Assembly (NCBI GenBank): GCA_914767715.1
Contig: OU612065.1
Coordinates: 6,326,001-6,390,000, forward strand
Direction: 5' to 3'
Length of the DNA: 64,000 nt
Source: Membranipora membranacea
Taxonomy: Eukaryota > Bryozoa > Gymnolaemata > Cheilostomatida > Membraniporidae
Positions 11,228 to 21,226 of the stretch are shown piece after piece (position 1 is the first letter of the stretch; each line of letters opens with the position of its first letter). The notes under the pieces are model-generated. The model ran no database searches and had not been told where the DNA came from. It saw only the letters and a program-made list of their open reading frames with translations. The position numbers and the translations under genes were made by a program.

Positions 11228-14200
11228 ATGGCAGCCCCCATGAAATATGTCAGAGTTCTTCTAACTGTTAAAAAATTGAATCATGAAAGCACAACAACCA
11301 CTCCAATCCAGCCAATGTGGTACTCAATCAATTTTGAGAAGGCTACTACCATCATGACAGTTGTTTCTGATCTCTGCAGAAGGTTTGGTGGTGATTTACA
11401 ATATTCATCTCTGCAGATGGAAAGAGCTCTAATTCCTCAGTGGGAAATATGCTCCCAAATCCTCAGAGATAATGACAAATTGGAGTAAGTTACCATGGGT
11501 CAGATATAAGGCAAATTAGCCAAATTCAAATTATATCCTTTTGTTGTTTCAAAAAGCATTTCTATTATTCTTATTCATTTATTTTCAGGTTAGATAAATA
11601 ATATTGGATGATATGCAGTCATTGATTGACTCTGACTGTGTTTGGTCTGGATATAGGATGAATGATTTAAATAGGATAATAATTTATAATAGTATTAAGC
11701 ATACTACTCCTATATTCATTTATAGTTTCGCTACCCTGGGGGGGGTCTTTCAATTAGATACAGCCAACATCGCAATCTGATCGCTCACTCACTGAGTGAG
11801 TGATACCTGCTAGGGGTCTCGCTTTTAGATCGCTCACTCATTGATGGAACTATATACATTCTGAGTGAGCGATCTGGGAACGATTTTATCTAATTGAAAC
11901 ACAAAGTGAGCAATAATTTTGAGCGATGTGATAGTGATAATTTGGTTCAGTAAAGCATCGCACTTTCTAATTGAAAGACCCCCCCCCCCCCTGTGTACAT
12001 TGTGAGACACTCTGATGTCACTTTTTTTTCTCTGTATCAGTGCGGCTCTACTATGTAGCACAGGAGCATTTGAGGTCGGATGCCCTTCCAGTTCCTGACA
12101 CCACCATGAGCCGCAGGGGATCGGACACGGGACCTCTTGATTGACCCATGCCCTACCCATTGCACCACAGTAAAACATACTAATGCTTGAAATTAAAGGC
12201 GATATATATCATTATTCATTAAACTCTCGTGTTTCATAACTTTAGGCTCAAAGTTAAGAAATATGGCAGCAGGCAGACCTTAGTTATATATATAAACCGT
12301 TGCCAGTCAAGCAGCTGCTCGCCAGTCTTACTATAGACAGTTTTCTGAGCTCTTATTTATGCCTCAATTCGGAGTTGTCCTCTCTCCAGTTTGGTACTTT
12401 TAGCTCACGCCGCATAGGAAAAACCTGCTGAAAGAGGGTTATCTTGAAAACCGCTTATGTTAGGATAAAAATGATTTTTGATTCAGAGTCTGCACCATTG
12501 AAAACCCTGTGAGACAGGTTTTCCAAATCATTGGAGGCTTGAATGTTGATAAATCTTAATTTTAGTGACGAAACTCATGAAAAATTCTGCCAAATTGTCC
12601 ACAAAACAGGCAGAAAATGCTATAATTGACTATCCAAATACTAAAATGATTTCCCAAACTATGTCCATATGAGTTTTCAATGCTGCAGATTCTGAATCAA
12701 AAATAATTTTTATCCTATTATAAGCGGTTATCAAGATAACCCTCTTTCCAGAATGTTTTTCCTATGCGGCGTGGGTTAAAAGTACCAAGCTGGAGAGAGG
12801 ACAACTCCGAACTGAGGCCTAAATCAGAGCTCAGAAAACTGTCTATTTTTCTTGACTATGGCAATTGACAAACAACGTCATTCATCTCATTTATTTCAAC
12901 TCCTACAGACAGGCTCATGGAATAACTATAAAATGCTGATGCTCTATTTCATATTGGTGTTTGATTATTTATTTTTGTTCGCTATCCAGGTTTTTATCTC
13001 AAACATATGGTGATGGCTCACATAGTGAACATCTAGAATCAGATATCTGTAATTTGGAGAGAAGCAGGAAGAAACGCTGCTATGATGAATCAGAAACTGT
13101 TGCTAATCATTCCCCTATACTAAAACATAAGAAAAAAAAGCATAAGAGGGAAGAAGAGCCTGATTATACTGTAAACGAAGGTTACCTTGATGGTGACTCT
13201 CATAATGACCTTGAGGAAAAATTAGATACCCAAACACCAAAATCTTCAAGGAAAAAGAAAAAGAAACGAGATAAGGAACCCGAACCTGAGAGCTCAGAAT
13301 CATCAAATGAACAAACAAGCAAACTAAATGCATCTCCGACCACAGATAATGGACATGAATGTGTAGCCGAGACGACAATGTCTCAAGGTACCTATTATAT
13401 TACCTATTATATTGTCTTAATGTGCTCAGACATTCTCAACCCATATTTTTATTGTTTCTAGATGTTAAACATAAGCTACCTTGAGGGAAAGTTTCATTGT
13501 CATCCAATACAGTGGCGTTGAAAATTCATTCATATATGCGCTAGAGTTATAGCTGCAAAATACTAGATGCTTTTTGCTATGAAACCATAGATGGCATACC
13601 TGGGCCTTGTCTGGTGATATTAATATTTCAATGCTGCTGTCATACAATTACAGGTGGTGATGTGCAGTCTCCCATTGATGAAACCTCTGCAGTCACAAAT
13701 CAGCATGATGATTCTGATACAGAGGTAAAAGTTCCGTACATTAGAGTAATATTGCTATGTCACTACTTTGCTCAGTTTAATCCACCGTCCCTCTGAATGC
13801 AGCCAAGAACTGTGCAAACTTGTGGTAGAGTTTGTATGCTTGATTTCGATGTACTGAAGTTGTATTGGAATGACACTACAGCCTCCCCCGCAAACCATTT
13901 ACCAAATTTGTCTGTAAATACTTTCAGTCACTTGTTGATGACATAAGTCTACTAAGTGCATCTAAGAAGAAGGACCGTTCTGCTTTGCTGACCCCGGCCG
14001 AGATTGAGCTGATCGCTGAATTGGATGGCTTACCGAAACCAAAACGGAAAAGGAAACACAAGCGGAAGAAATCAGTATTAGCTGATGAAAGTGCCACAAA
14101 GAAGGTTGGTCTCATTTTTGCTATAACATGATGGCAGTCATACATTGTTATTAATTAGCAGATCCACAAAGATACATAATCAGACAAAATTGTTTTGAGG

Positions 14201-17200
14201 CAAATAATTTATTTGAAATTATGGACACGCATTGCATTGAAAATTGGAACAAGCCCATTATAACCAAAAGGGGATATGATTAAACATTTAAAAGTGATAT
14301 TTGTTCACTTTTACACACTTTACACCTTTACCTTTACACAATATTCATCATCAATTTGTTCTGGCAGGTTGAGAAGGTGGAACATCCAGAAAATGTGAAC
14401 ATGAAGAGTGATTATCAGGGAGTGAAAAAAGTATTTGACTCGGATGCTGAGGATGTACAAAGTTCTTCAGATAGGCATTCAGTCAGAGATTCAAACAGGG
14501 AGCTATCTGCCTCCAAGGTCAGAAAATGGTCACACAATTCTTGACATGCCAAGATTATATGAACTTTCCGCGGGATGTGCACGTTTTAAAAAAATATTTT
14601 GAGGGATGTTAGCATCATATTCGGAAACATGAAAATTATACAGCACCTTGTGACAGAAGATGCTCGCTACTATCATATTTATTAGCTAAAATTTTGTTTA
14701 TTCAGACATGGGACGCAGTAACAGCACATAACTCTCTCAATACCAAGCATACCAACAACAGGCAAAAATCTAGTCAAAAACATGATGCAATGCAAGTTCA
14801 ACCCAGAAGTGAGCTGACTGCTAATCAACAAGTGGAGGTATTTTGATAGTACAGGCACTAAGGTTATTATGGTATACTCGATTTTAGTCAAATATTTGTT
14901 AGAAAAGCTTTAATCTAAGATCATCTTGTCAAATACAGATCACATAGAGCGAGCATTATTAATTTTCAACATAGCATCAAATTCAGGCATCATTATCACC
15001 TACACATCTGCAGGCCGTTGATTTTCATCGTAGTCTGGTCAATATACTTTGCAACCAAGGTTTCGCAGCAATGCATTAATGGGTAGTAAATAATGTGCTA
15101 GGCAGCATCAGTTTTGTGCATTACGCAATGCAAAACTCAAAGTAGTTGCTGACTCTAAGCTGGGTAACACTTCAGTTTAGGGGAGGATGCAAGACATTGA
15201 TGTAATGATGATAGAGCACAGGCTAAATAATAACAGGTACAGGAAACTGCTCTGTGGTATTCTATTTTAGCTGAGTTTGAGGACCTGATGGATGAAATGT
15301 TTCACAAGAATTTTGGCTGAATAATCATCCAAATTAGATTTTGTCTTTTTCCCTATGCAGAAGGTGCAATCTGCTATTAGTCAATGAGAAGTTGTTTGAA
15401 ACCTTGGTTGCCCTTTAAGGTAATGTCAAAGACCGATCCGAATAGCAACATATCATATACCGTTGGAAAGCTGCTGAGCTACTGAAAATTAATTCATGAT
15501 CAACAACTTGATTTGATGACGTTGTGTCATTTTATGGAGGAAATGAGGCAGAAAACGCTGTTTTTGTCGATTCAGATGGCGGAGTCAAATTATTTGCAAG
15601 AAATTTCAAAACAGGTGAAATGTATACTTATAGATTGCGTTCATCATGAAATTTGATTTTCTTTGATATATGACTAGTCTAAATTGACTTTTTACGTCAC
15701 ACCATACAATGCATTTTTTTTATGAAGCCGTGAAAATATGTGAAATTTCAAACATCAATTCAGAACAGATCATAGGCTGGAAACAAAATTAACTATGATT
15801 TTCTCTTAGAGTACTCTCCAAACGTCATACACATTGACTTTCAACAAATTAGCTTGCATATTGCAATGACAGTAGCCTCTCAAATACAGCTAATATTTTC
15901 GCAACCTTTACATAACGTCAAACATGCTGTCCAAATGACCATTATTGTGGCCAAACAAATTTTTTCGAAAGTTCTCACATACGAAGCCACCTGTGTGCAC
16001 CATGGTTAATGAAAGCGGCTTCGTATGTGAGAACTTTCGAAAAAAAATTGTTTGGCCACAATAATGGTCATTTGGACAGTATGTTTGACGTTATGCAAAG
16101 GTTGCGAATATGTTAGCTGTGTTCGAGTCTCCTGTCATTGCAATATGCAAGCTAATTTGTTGAAAATCAATGTGTATGACATTTGAAGAGTACTCTAAGA
16201 GAAAATCATAATTGACTTTGTTTCAAGCCTATGATCTGTTTTGAATCAATGATTGAAATTTCACATATTTTCACGGCTTTACAGAAAAAATGCATTGTAT
16301 GGCGTGACGTAAAAAGTCAATTTAGACTAGTCAAATATCAACGAAAATCTAATTTTACAATGAAGGCAATCTCTAAGTATATATTCCACCTGTTTTGAAA
16401 TTACTTGCAATTAATTTGACTCCTCCATCTGCATTGACAAAAACAGCGTTTTCTGCCTCATTTCCTCCATAAAATGACACAACGTCATTGTATCAAGTTT
16501 TTGTTCAGGTATTCATTTTTAGTAGCTCGGCAACTTTCCAACGGTATATGATATGTTGTTATTCGGATCGGTCTTTGACATTACCTTAAATGAATCCTTA
16601 GATGAACATGACAGCCAATTGTGTGAATGTTGAGAGATTATGAGAGTGAAGAAATACATATGTGTGTATATGAGCCATGATGTTAGGCTTTGATGATGCC
16701 AATGAAAATCTTTTCTCAGGTTCAACAGTCTGACCATCAGAATGATGAGTGTTTCTCGAGTATTGATGTCAAGCCAAAAATAGATAATGGGGTCCATATG
16801 GCTGTAGCAACCCAACCGTCAATTCCGATTTATTCATCATTGAGCGGAAATATGATAAGCAAATCTCCTAACACTGCAAACTTGAAACCTAAATCCAGGG
16901 CTGGCACCAAATCTCCCAAAGGCGCAGCTTCAGCAGGACCTGTTGTATATAAACGTGAGAAAAAACTTAAACTACGAGCTACCATCTCACCAGCTATAAT
17001 TGAAGAATTACAAAACTCGACTCCAGAGGAGGCAGTGTCTCAGTTTATAGAAAACTCTCAGTCTGAGGAACTAGCAGCTGTAGCTACTCTGCCTCAGTCA
17101 AGCACTCCTCTAAATGGACACTTCAATTCGTCTCTCAATGACTCCAAAAAGAAAATCAAGTGGCACAAGCAATCGCAGGTAAGTTAAGCTTCAAGTATCA

Positions 17201-18642
17201 CCGTCAATTCTTATGAGTAAAATGATGCACTGGGTTTATGGTTCTTTGGCAGAATACGACTTGATTAGGCAATTCGGGCTGATTTCCAACTGTGCTTTTT
17301 TTTATTCTTTGACATTGGGTTGATTGCCATCAGTGCTGTTTTATTCTTTGCAGCCGTCCAGCAGTATCCCATTATACACTCTGTCGAAAGAGAACCAGTT
17401 GAATGATGATCAGCATAACATATCTACTATCCATAAATGTGAATCTCCATCTCTATCGTACTCTAAACCTGACAGCACAGAAAGGGGGGATGATGATGAA
17501 ATTATCAGCATAGTCCAACCTGCAAAGGATTACAGCAAGTACAAAAAACTGGAGGGACCTCCAAGAGAAGGAGACAAGCTGGCCTTCAAGGTACGAATTC
17601 AGTAGTGCACGTTGCTTGTGTTCTCCATATATAGAAACTTTCGTACCTGCGCATGTCTTTCAGTGATATATAAAGGTTTTCTTTGTGCTCAATACAGAGA
17701 CTTGAAGTATCAGATGACTATACTCCTATAGTATCAGAGTACAGAGAGGGCCTTGTGATGGGGTATGAACCAAAATCCAAGATGATGCATATCAAACTTT
17801 TAAACAAACCACCAGGTGAGTTAAATGTGACGTTACACTTTCAAATTCTAATTTTTCATACAAATGAAATAAACATATTGATGCTTCCGTTACTTAATAA
17901 TAGTGTGATGAGAGGAGAAGTCAGCAAGTCATTATTTTAGGATATATCTGTAATGGATGCTGCATAGTATCAACAAAACTCCAAATAAATGCTGTTATTT
18001 CTATCCGTAGCTATTTCAAAAATTATGACGTATTAGATGTATTTTGTGCATATTCCATCTTTCAATATCGAGTTTGTATTATGTGTTGTTGATAAACAGT
18101 GTTGAGAGATTTTCTATATTGACCCAAAATACAGGAGTATTGTGCATCCCCCTTCCATTTATCATGGTTATTACTTCTGCCAAGGACAATCATATCACCT
18201 GATACACACATATCACCTCCCCTTTTGGTCATATAATCTGTATATGCATGAAGATAAGAATTTTTTTGTCCCGACACAACATCCCTCACCTCACCTTATA
18301 ATTGACAGCTGTGCCTGAGAGGAAGAAGAAGGGTATATTTGATGTTTATATTGAGGAAGATGGTGAAACTCTGACCAATGTAGATGATGCTAGAGATCAG
18401 GTTAGATCAATAAAATATTAATGATTCTAGTGTTATGAATCATATTAGATGGTTTTTTTATTCATTGACTGTAAAATAAACTTTGCACCAGCTTCTCAGA
18501 GTACACAAATCTCTTACAGAGTAACCCCTTCGCCCACTCATGCTTACTAACCATCGACCTTGAAGTGTGCTAATCATATGGTATATTTTAGATTGTTGAT
18601 GTACTCTCCAGTTTAATAGACCCCCGTCTAATCTCTGACTAA
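11228..18642 (+). CDS. coil: Coilin (Cajal body scaffold), complete, 11 exons
   Basis: Exons: 11228-11484, 12990-13387, 13654-13724, 13928-14104, 14368-14517, 14706-14837, 16720-17178, 17354-17590, 17698-17815, 18309-18400 and 18592-18642. They join in frame to 713 residues; human coilin has 576. Coilin organises Cajal bodies, where small nuclear RNPs mature. The N-terminal self-association domain (residues 1-86) has the family's arrangement, ending RDNDKLE as in the vertebrate RDNDCLRV. The middle is acidic and serine-rich with lysine/arginine clusters (KHKKKKHKRE, SRKKKKKRDK, KPKRKRKHKRKK) that look like nuclear or nucleolar signals. The C-terminal Tudor-like domain is clear: EGDKLAFK, LEVSDDYTPIVSEYREGLV and, in the 51-nt last exon, LIDPRLIS, matching vertebrate ELIDPRLI. 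The start is the first ATG of a frame opening MAAPMKYVRVLL. I see no arginine-glycine (RG) cluster, the SMN-binding element of human coilin. The gene is sure; small exon-edge errors are possible. Confidence 0.93.
11738..11992. mobile_element. MITE-like element, copy 2 (full length, coilin intron 1)
   Basis: Inverted ends GGGGGTCTTTCAATTAGA at the left and TCTAATTGAAAGACCCCC at the right enclose about 250 bp. Inside, TCGCTCACTCA-type repeats appear in both orientations, together with CTATATACATTCTGAGTGAG. The inner right half is the reverse complement of the copy at 30,401. Non-coding; the terminal G and C runs vary in length. Confidence 0.8.
12045..12175 (-). mobile_element. tRNA-derived SINE in coilin intron 1
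   Basis: On the minus strand a tRNA-like head (TGTGGTGCAATGGGTAGGGC) is followed by a B-box-like GTGTCCGATCCCC. A body then contains GGAACTGGAAGGGCATCCGA, a phrase typical of the central part of several animal SINE families, and the element ends near AGTAGAGCCGCACTG. It lies antisense to coilin. Confidence 0.7.
12298..12875. mobile_element. Large inverted repeat, coilin intron 1
   Basis: The left arm (about 12333-12560) and right arm (about 12640-12846) are reverse complements with scattered mismatches. For example, ATAGACAGTTTTCTGAGCTC at 12333 pairs with GAGCTCAGAAAACTGTCTAT ending at 12846. Other pairs are GGAGTTGTCCTCTCTCCAG with CTGGAGAGAGGACAACTCC, and the AGCGGTTATCAAGATAACCC segments. 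Weaker pairing (TTGCCAGTCAAG with CTTGACTATGGCAA) extends the ends. This is a non-autonomous foldback element or MITE without coding capacity. Confidence 0.85.
15414..16590. mobile_element. 1.18-kb near-perfect inverted repeat, coilin intron 6
   Basis: Arms of about 575 bp (15414-15988 and 16017-16590) are reverse complements with few mismatches, separated by only 28 bp. The outer ends are TTAAGGTAATGTCAAAGACC and its complement. A TTAA lies at each extreme (15415-15418 and 16586-16589), which would fit a TTAA target duplication but may be part of the terminus. No transposase is encoded. It is co-transcribed with coilin and would form a very long RNA hairpin. Confidence 0.92.
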
Positions 18643-18960
18643 TCTCGGAGGTAGATTGTAACTGCGAGGCTAACAGACTACTCAACACAGCTCTGCATTG
18701 TCTAAACATAAGCAAGTTTCCTCTTCAAGATATTGTTAGCCGTGTTGCTCTTGTATGTTGTTTGTTTACTCGATGTTACCTGACTTTAAAAGTATTAAAG
18801 ATGAGATGTAAGCTACCCATCACATTTTATTAAGGCTTATTTCACTTCAAAATCATTAGATTATATTTCATACATATTGAAAAGTACACCTTACCGCAGA
18901 GGTCCAAGTTTTTTTGTTATAAAATGTGTTAAATATCCTGATCTTTGCCACTAAGTCACC

Positions 18961-18966
18961 AATAAA
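18961..18966 (+). terminator. Candidate coilin polyadenylation signal
   Basis: AATAAA lies about 320 bases after the coilin stop codon. It is a clear canonical signal downstream in the correct orientation. Cleavage would follow about 15-30 bases later. Confidence 0.5.
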
Positions 18967-19025
18967 ACATTATGATATTTTAATCAGTACTTTCTGCCCG
19001 TTGTGTTTGTGCCTCAGTACCACCC

Positions 19026-19212
19026 TGGATAGCTACCACTCGCTGTCATCTTCACTGTCATCTTCGCTCTCATTCTCCTCTATATAGTCTAGAGCATCAT
19101 ATACATCAGCCGCAGTCTCTAACCAGACAGGGGCGGTTAGCCAAGTACCTTTGGGAGGGTTCCGTTTGTCGTAATTCCACACAGGGCCACCACTTGTCAA
19201 ATGTATGCCTGG
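19026..19212 (-). other. Exon-like acidic C-terminal fragment, unknown
   Basis: After an acceptor-like TTATTACCCAG on the minus strand, an open frame reads GIHLTSGGPVWNYDKRNPPK, then GTWLTAPVWLETAADVYDAL and an acidic tail ESEDDSEDDSEW before the stop. The residue pattern looks protein-like, as for a last exon. I do not recognise the family and found no upstream exon. It could be a separate small gene or the remnant of one. Confidence 0.3.
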
Positions 19213-20395
19213 GTAATAATATTGTGTGTTAGAGAAAGTGAGTAAATAATTTGTCATTTCTTTCATGTCTCTGAAATGTGCTTATGGGCTGTCCACTCGT
19301 TTTAGGCAGTTTGCCTGGAATATTCCCCTTTCCCCGTGTCTTCACAACAAGCAGCAGCCACTTATGCCTTGATAGTCAACTTAGTCTGTTTAGCATGCAG
19401 TAAAATCTTTAGGGTGTTTAAGATGTTACATCTGGATTGTCTAGCATTGGTAGTAACCGGATGTTGAGATGAAAGGTGTATGATAATGGAATCAGGGAAG
19501 TGAAAGCTTAGGCTGGTAAAACAAGACGTTTAGTGAGGATAAGTGGGCATACAATTTGAGATGCTGATTAAGGATGGGATTATAAGACCTCCCCCATCCC
19601 TTTGATGTAGTATGAATACTGAAGGAAAGGTAAATTTACAGGTTCCAAATATTTGATGTGATTCCCACCGGCTGACAGATTTCTGTGTAACTTTATATCT
19701 TTGCTGTAGTGTGTAGTTCTTGGTATCGAATCTTTTCCATGCATCATTGGGTAACCTGGTGCTATGCATGTTGGTCTGTAGAATTTTGGTAGTTTTTCTG
19801 AAAAGAGGGGTAATAATTGGCATCATAGACACTTTCAAATGTATCCAATGTGGGTAACTTGAGTTTATCACTGGGCAAGTTGTTGTCATGTTGGGGGGGG
19901 GGAATTCGCAACCATCAAAACAGACTCCCTGATCCGTAACATCATCCCTTTTGGGAAGAAACTTTTTCCCCAGGTTGGGAGGTGCATTTTTCAAGGTGAC
20001 AAAGGCATATAGTATACTGATGCAGTGTACATGCTCAAATGTGTGTGTATGTACGTTGATATGCACTTACTGTCTTTATTTGCGCCCAGAATTCTTGTAT
20101 ACTTTTGTGACTCGTGCGCGATGTTCCTGCAATATGTCGGCTGACAGGAGAGAAACCTCACTTTCTTCTGTGCTTTTTTCACTAAATCATAAATAAAATT
20201 CTCCTATTTGAAAATCATTCAGCTCGTATGTAATCTGCAGTAGAGGGATGCACAAACCCAGTTCAGAAGGCAGTGACATTCCTCTATACAAAAGTATCTA
20301 ACCTATATAATAGCTGTATTATTGTTTGAGTAAGAACAACTCCTATCGATTCTAGTGCTACTTCTTTTTCTTGTGTTACTTTGTTGGTGTCACTG

Positions 20396-20605
20396 GCAGC
20401 ATTGCATTATTATGGTCCATGCAATATTACCAAGTTATATGCTGTTTGGGAACTCGCCCCCGCTGTAGTAGAATTAGAAACGGACAACTTACATGTATTT
20501 TCACAGAACCTCTTTGCACAAGAGTCCCTTGTGTTCGCTGCATCTCTTTTTATTGGTGCCCTCACTTTACTTGGGCAAGGTTTTTTGTTATTCTTTGGAT
20601 TATAA
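20396..20605 (+). other. Exon-like ORF with a hydrophobic C-terminus
   Basis: After an acceptor-like pyrimidine stretch ending CACTGGCAG, an open frame of about 70 residues includes PCNITKLYAVWELAPAVVEL and NLHVFSQNLFAQESLVFAAS. It ends in a strongly hydrophobic segment, LFIGALTLLGQGFLLFFGL, before the stop. This could be the last exon of a small membrane protein. No other exon was found and I do not recognise the family. Confidence 0.25.
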
Positions 20606-21057
20606 TGCTTGGAACGCTCCATTACTTCATGACAAATAACTAATGTTTTACATACATGTGTCAGGGACAGGTTCTGAATACAAACAGAGATCCTCGATAG
20701 GCCACAGTGCACCAGCCATCAGCCTCTCTTTCTGTACACAACTGTTTGATTCAGATAGTTAAAGCCCAATCACTGATGACATTGAGTTCAAGTAAATTGA
20801 GTTCAAGGCCATAACGATGATGCAACAATGCATCAATGTAACATAAAGATCTACACGGTTCCAACCCTTTTATTTACTAGATTATTTATTCATACTTCGG
20901 AAAGTTAGTCAGTTGTTGCAATAGATGATAGTTGAACAATAATATTGTTTGTGGGCAACTCTATGAAGTGTAAATTTCACATTGAGCCATGTGATTTATC
21001 TAGCTAAAGTTATTTTATGTTCCTCGACTTGTCGGTTTTTTGTATATAAATATATTC

Positions 21058-21063
21058 TTTATT
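21058..21063 (-). terminator. Candidate polyadenylation signal for the 340-aa gene
   Basis: TTTATT on the plus strand is AATAAA on the minus strand, about 165 bases beyond the stop codon at 21227. Confidence 0.5.
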
Positions 21064-21226
21064 GACATCAACCAAAAAAGGCCACATTGGGTAAACTTGA
21101 CAATTAAACAAGTTTTTAAAAGCAGCTTGTCAGAGAAGGCTGTTCGGCCAACATTGTCAGAAAATAGAAGTAAGTCATGGAGAAAATGGCCTTCACAAGA
21201 GCAAAATTCAAGTTGCCTCAGTCTGA

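Noticed and set aside
19530-20066. 178-aa minus-strand open frame
   Set aside because: The longest anonymous ORF in the window, but it lacks any motif and its composition (His/Thr/Pro/Cys scattered) looks random. It overlaps poly-G sequence and has no plausible splice partner.
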